Shown here piece after piece: positions 6,705-9,409 of a DNA stretch of 9,409 nucleotides (within the stretch, counting starts at the first letter, position 1; each line of letters opens with the position of its first letter). Origin of the DNA: an uncultured Muribaculaceae bacterium (lineage in GTDB: Bacteria; Bacteroidota; Bacteroidia; Bacteroidales; Muribaculaceae); NCBI GenBank assembly GCA_910579605.1, contig CAJTUG010000015.1:32505-41913 (forward strand). Reading direction: 5' to 3'. Position numbers and translations under genes: made by a program. The notes under the pieces were generated by a model, which was given only the letters and a program-made list of their open reading frames with translations, was not told the DNA's origin and did not search any database.

Positions 6705-9409
6705 ATGAAAAGAGTTTACACATTCGGCGACGGCAAAGCCGAAGGTAATGCCGAGATGAGAAATCTCCTCGGCGGTAAAGGTGCGAACCTTGCTGAAATG
6801 AACTTACTCGGTATGCCGGTACCTCCCGGTTTTACCATCACAACCGAAGTTTGCAACGAATATACCCAATATGGCCGCGACGAGGTTGTTTCCCGTATAA
6901 AAGAAGATGTAAAAGCTGCTATCGCTCATGTTGAGACTCTCACAGGCAAGCAGTTCAATAATCCTGCCAACCCGCTCCTCGTGTCGGTGCGTTCTGGAGC
7001 TCGCGCTTCAATGCCCGGTATGATGGATACTGTGCTCAACCTCGGTATGAATGATGCAACTGTTGCTTCGTTAGCTGAAAAGAGCGGGAATCCCCGTTTT
7101 GCATGGGACAGCTACCGTCGTTTCGTTCAGATGTATGGCGACGTAGTTCTTGGCATGAAGCCTAAAAACAAAACAGACCTTGACCCATTTGAAGAAATCA
7201 TGGACAAGGTTAAAGAAGAAAAAGGCTACAAGCAAGACACAGAGCTTCAAGTTGAAGACCTTAAAGAATTGGTGAAACTTTTCAAATCTGCGGTAAAAGA
7301 ATATACCGGAAAAGATTTCCCCGACGACGCTTGGGAACAACTTTGGGGTGGCATCTGCGCTGTATTTGACAGCTGGATGAACGAACGTGCCATTATCTAC
7401 CGTCGCATGAACCAGATTCCCGAAGAATGGGGAACCGCTGTCAACGTTCAAGCTATGGTTTATGGCAACATGGGCAACAACTCAGCCACCGGCGTGGCAT
7501 TCAGCCGCGACGCAGCTACCGGCGAAAACATATTCAACGGTGAATACCTTATCAATGCCCAGGGTGAAGACGTAGTTGCCGGTATCCGTACACCTCAGCA
7601 AATTACAATAGAAGGTTCACGTCGTTGGGCCGCTCTCCAAGGTATTTCTGAAGAAGAACGTGCAAGCAAGTATCCTTCGTTGGAAGAGTCTATGCCACTT
7701 TGCGCAAATGAACTCTTTGCTATTGCAGACCGTCTCGAAGCATACTATAAAGATATGCAGGACATGGAATTCACAATCCAAGACGGCAAACTCTGGATGC
7801 TACAGACTCGTAACGGTAAACGTACTGGTGCAGCCATGGTTAAGATTGCGATGGATCTTCTCCGTGCTGGAGTAATCGACGAAAAAACCGTCCTCAAACG
7901 CATGGAGCCTCAAAAACTTGACGAGCTCCTCCACCCTGTCTTTGACAAATCAGCATTGAAACGCGCTCAAGTTGTAGCTAAAGGCCTTCCTGCATCTCCT
8001 GGTGCAGCCAGCGGCCAAATCGTATTTGCTGCCGATGAAGCTGAAGCATGGGCAGAAAAGAAACGTAAAGTTGTTCTCGTACGTATTGAAACATCTCCCG
8101 AGGACCTTCGTGGCATGGCCGTAGCTCAGGGTATTCTCACCATGCGCGGCGGTATGACCAGCCACGCGGCAGTGGTTGCTCGCGGCATGGGTAAATGCTG
8201 TGTTTCCGGTGCAGGCGAAATTAAAATCGACTATGTTGCCAAGACCGTTGAAATGGGTGGTAAGACATATAAAGAAGGCGATTTCATCAGCCTCAACGGT
8301 TCTACCGGCGAGGTTTACGACGGACAAGTTCCCACTGCAGAACCTACTCTTGACGGAGATTTTGCAGCAATCATGAATCTTGCTTCTAAATATACCAAAA
8401 CTTTAGTACGTACTAATGCAGATACACCTCGCGACGCTCGCCAAGCCCGTAATTTCGGTGCACAAGGTATCGGTCTCTGCCGTACAGAACACATGTTCTT
8501 TGAAGGCGACCGTATCAAAGCCGTACGCGAAATGATTCTTGCGTCAGACGAAGAAGGCCGCCGTGCAGCACTGTCTAAATTGTTGCCTATGCAACGTGGA
8601 GACTTTGAAGGTATCTTTGAAGCAATGGACGGATTCGGCGTTACTATTCGCCTCCTTGATCCCCCTCTGCATGAATTCGTACCCCACCAGACTGCAACTC
8701 AGAAAGAGCTTGCCGACGAAATGGGTATTACCCTTGCCGAAGTAAAGGCAAAAGTAGATGCATTGGAAGAATTCAACCCAATGCTCGGTCACCGTGGCTG
8801 CCGTTTGGGAATCACATATCCCGAAATTACAGAAATGCAGACACGAGCAATCATTGAAGCTGCATTGGCTTGCAAAGCCCGTGGTATCGACGTACATCCC
8901 GAAATCATGGTGCCCTTGGTTGGCTCGCTCAAAGAACTCCAACATCAGGCTAACGTTATCAATGAAACTGCAGCCAAAGTATTCGACGAAAAAGGCGATA
9001 CAATACCCTACCTCGTTGGTACGATGATCGAAGTTCCCCGTGCAGCACTCACAGCAAACGAAATTGCACAGGTTGCTGATTTCTTCTCGTTCGGTACTAA
9101 CGACTTGACTCAAATGACATTTGGCTTCTCTCGTGATGACGCACCCAAATTCCTCAAATTCTACAAAGAACATGGGGTTATCAAGACCGATCCTTTTGAA
9201 GTCCTTGATCAAGTAGGCGTTGGCCAACTTGTACGCATGGGCGTAGAAAAAGGCCGCAGCGTTAAACCAGAGCTCAAAGTAGGTATCTGTGGCGAACATG
9301 GCGGAGAACCCAGCTCAGTAATATTCTGTGCAAAACTTGGCATGAACTATGTGAGCTGCTCACCTTTCCGCGTTCCCATCGCACGCGTAGCAGCTGCCCA
9401 GGCCGCAAT
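6705..9409 (+). CDS. ppdK: Pyruvate, phosphate dikinase (3' end outside window)
   Basis: PPDK interconverts pyruvate, ATP and phosphate with PEP, AMP and diphosphate; in anaerobes it can run as a glycolytic or gluconeogenic step. The frame is open for 901 codons without stop or frameshift and leaves the window in mid-codon; the family's usual length suggests only a few codons are missing. N-terminal ATP-grasp part: LLGGKGANLAEM at 21-32 (K25), VPPGFTI at 39-45 and SVRSGARASMPGMMD at 94-108 (R96). Central phosphohistidine domain: GGMTSHAAVVARG with catalytic H487, matching C. symbiosum H455 with a constant offset of about 31-32. C-terminal PEP/pyruvate barrel: RLLDPPLHEF, GHRGCRLGI, GTMIEVPRAAL, FGTNDLTQ and GICGEHGGEP with the acid C862 (C831 in C. 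symbiosum). All key residues are present. The ATG at 6705 is followed at once by family-like sequence. Codons favour CTC/CTT, CGT/CGC and AAC, unlike the upstream genes, suggesting high expression. Confidence 0.97.
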   Translation, partial: MKRVYTFGDGKAEGNAEMRNLLGGKGANLAEMNLLGMPVPPGFTITTEVCNEYTQYGRDEVVSRIKEDVKAAIAHVETLTGKQFNNPANPLLVSVRSGARASMPGMMDTVLNLGMNDATVASLAEKSGNPRFAWDSYRRFVQMYGDVVLGMKPKNKTDLDPFEEIMDKVKEEKGYKQDTELQVEDLKELVKLFKSAVKEYTGKDFPDDAWEQLWGGICAVFDSWMNERAIIYRRMNQIPEEWGTAVNVQAMVYGNMGNNSATGVAFSRDAATGENIFNGEYLINAQGEDVVAGIRTPQQITIEGSRRWAALQGISEEERASKYPSLEESMPLCANELFAIADRLEAYYKDMQDMEFTIQDGKLWMLQTRNGKRTGAAMVKIAMDLLRAGVIDEKTVLKRMEPQKLDELLHPVFDKSALKRAQVVAKGLPASPGAASGQIVFAADEAEAWAEKKRKVVLVRIETSPEDLRGMAVAQGILTMRGGMTSHAAVVARGMGKCCVSGAGEIKIDYVAKTVEMGGKTYKEGDFISLNGSTGEVYDGQVPTAEPTLDGDFAAIMNLASKYTKTLVRTNADTPRDARQARNFGAQGIGLCRTEHMFFEGDRIKAVREMILASDEEGRRAALSKLLPMQRGDFEGIFEAMDGFGVTIRLLDPPLHEFVPHQTATQKELADEMGITLAEVKAKVDALEEFNPMLGHRGCRLGITYPEITEMQTRAIIEAALACKARGIDVHPEIMVPLVGSLKELQHQANVINETAAKVFDEKGDTIPYLVGTMIEVPRAALTANEIAQVADFFSFGTNDLTQMTFGFSRDDAPKFLKFYKEHGVIKTDPFEVLDQVGVGQLVRMGVEKGRSVKPELKVGICGEHGGEPSSVIFCAKLGMNYVSCSPFRVPIARVAAAQAA

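Noticed and set aside
7071..7451. A 126-codon - strand open frame, and another at 7950-8327
   Set aside because: Both are antisense shadows of conserved PPDK sequence, with composition (Phe, Val, Cys, His rich) expected from reading the complement.
8544..9299. A 251-codon open frame on the - strand inside ppdK
   Set aside because: It is fully antisense to a clearly conserved PPDK coding frame, is very rich in Cys and Phe, and shows no family likeness. It is a by-product of the biased codon use of ppdK.
1..9409. A new defence, mobile or otherwise undescribed system
   Set aside because: All long frames are recognisable housekeeping genes in the same orientation with intact key residues; there are no direct-repeat arrays, transposase genes, integrase sites or unknown large proteins.

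Overview
The window looks like ordinary core chromosome from a Bacteroidales bacterium, possibly Muribaculaceae-like. This is inferred from protein style, moderate-to-low GC, the Bacteroidetes-type promoter elements (TTTG and TAnnTTTG) and the lack of good Shine-Dalgarno sites in front of genes. All genes lie on the + strand. I found no phage, transposon, CRISPR, toxin-antitoxin or defence system, no tRNA or rRNA, and no clear novel system.

Layout: (1) positions 2-331, the 3' end of a trigger factor gene, closed by a strong intrinsic terminator. (2) A 239-base gap holding the terminator, a promoter, a small hairpin and a possible 18-codon upstream ORF. (3) A tightly packed run of four genes, 571-6407: dxr (isoprenoid precursor synthesis), rseP (site-2 intramembrane protease, 4 bases downstream), an RlmI-like 23S rRNA m5C methyltransferase (start overlaps the rseP stop as ATGA), and a lipoprotein M49 dipeptidyl peptidase III (17 bases downstream). 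A second strong terminator ends this run. (4) A 297-base gap with that terminator, a near-consensus promoter, a hairpin at the predicted 5' end of the transcript and a 12-bp palindrome. (5) ppdK, pyruvate phosphate dikinase, running off the right edge only a few codons before its expected end; it is open and uninterrupted for 901 codons.

The four-gene run probably forms one transcript. Its members serve envelope lipid precursor supply (Dxr), envelope proteolysis (RseP), ribosome modification (RlmI-like) and peptide degradation outside the cytoplasm (DPP III). The dxr-rseP pairing is a widespread envelope-gene neighbourhood; the other two are probably linked by cotranscription rather than by pathway. 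ppdK appears to be a separate monocistronic unit with codon choice suggesting high expression.

The points most worth a second look are a roughly 35-40 residue hydrophilic insert in RseP just after its HEFGH helix, structured leaders in front of dxr and ppdK, and a shared 14-base element in the two promoter regions.
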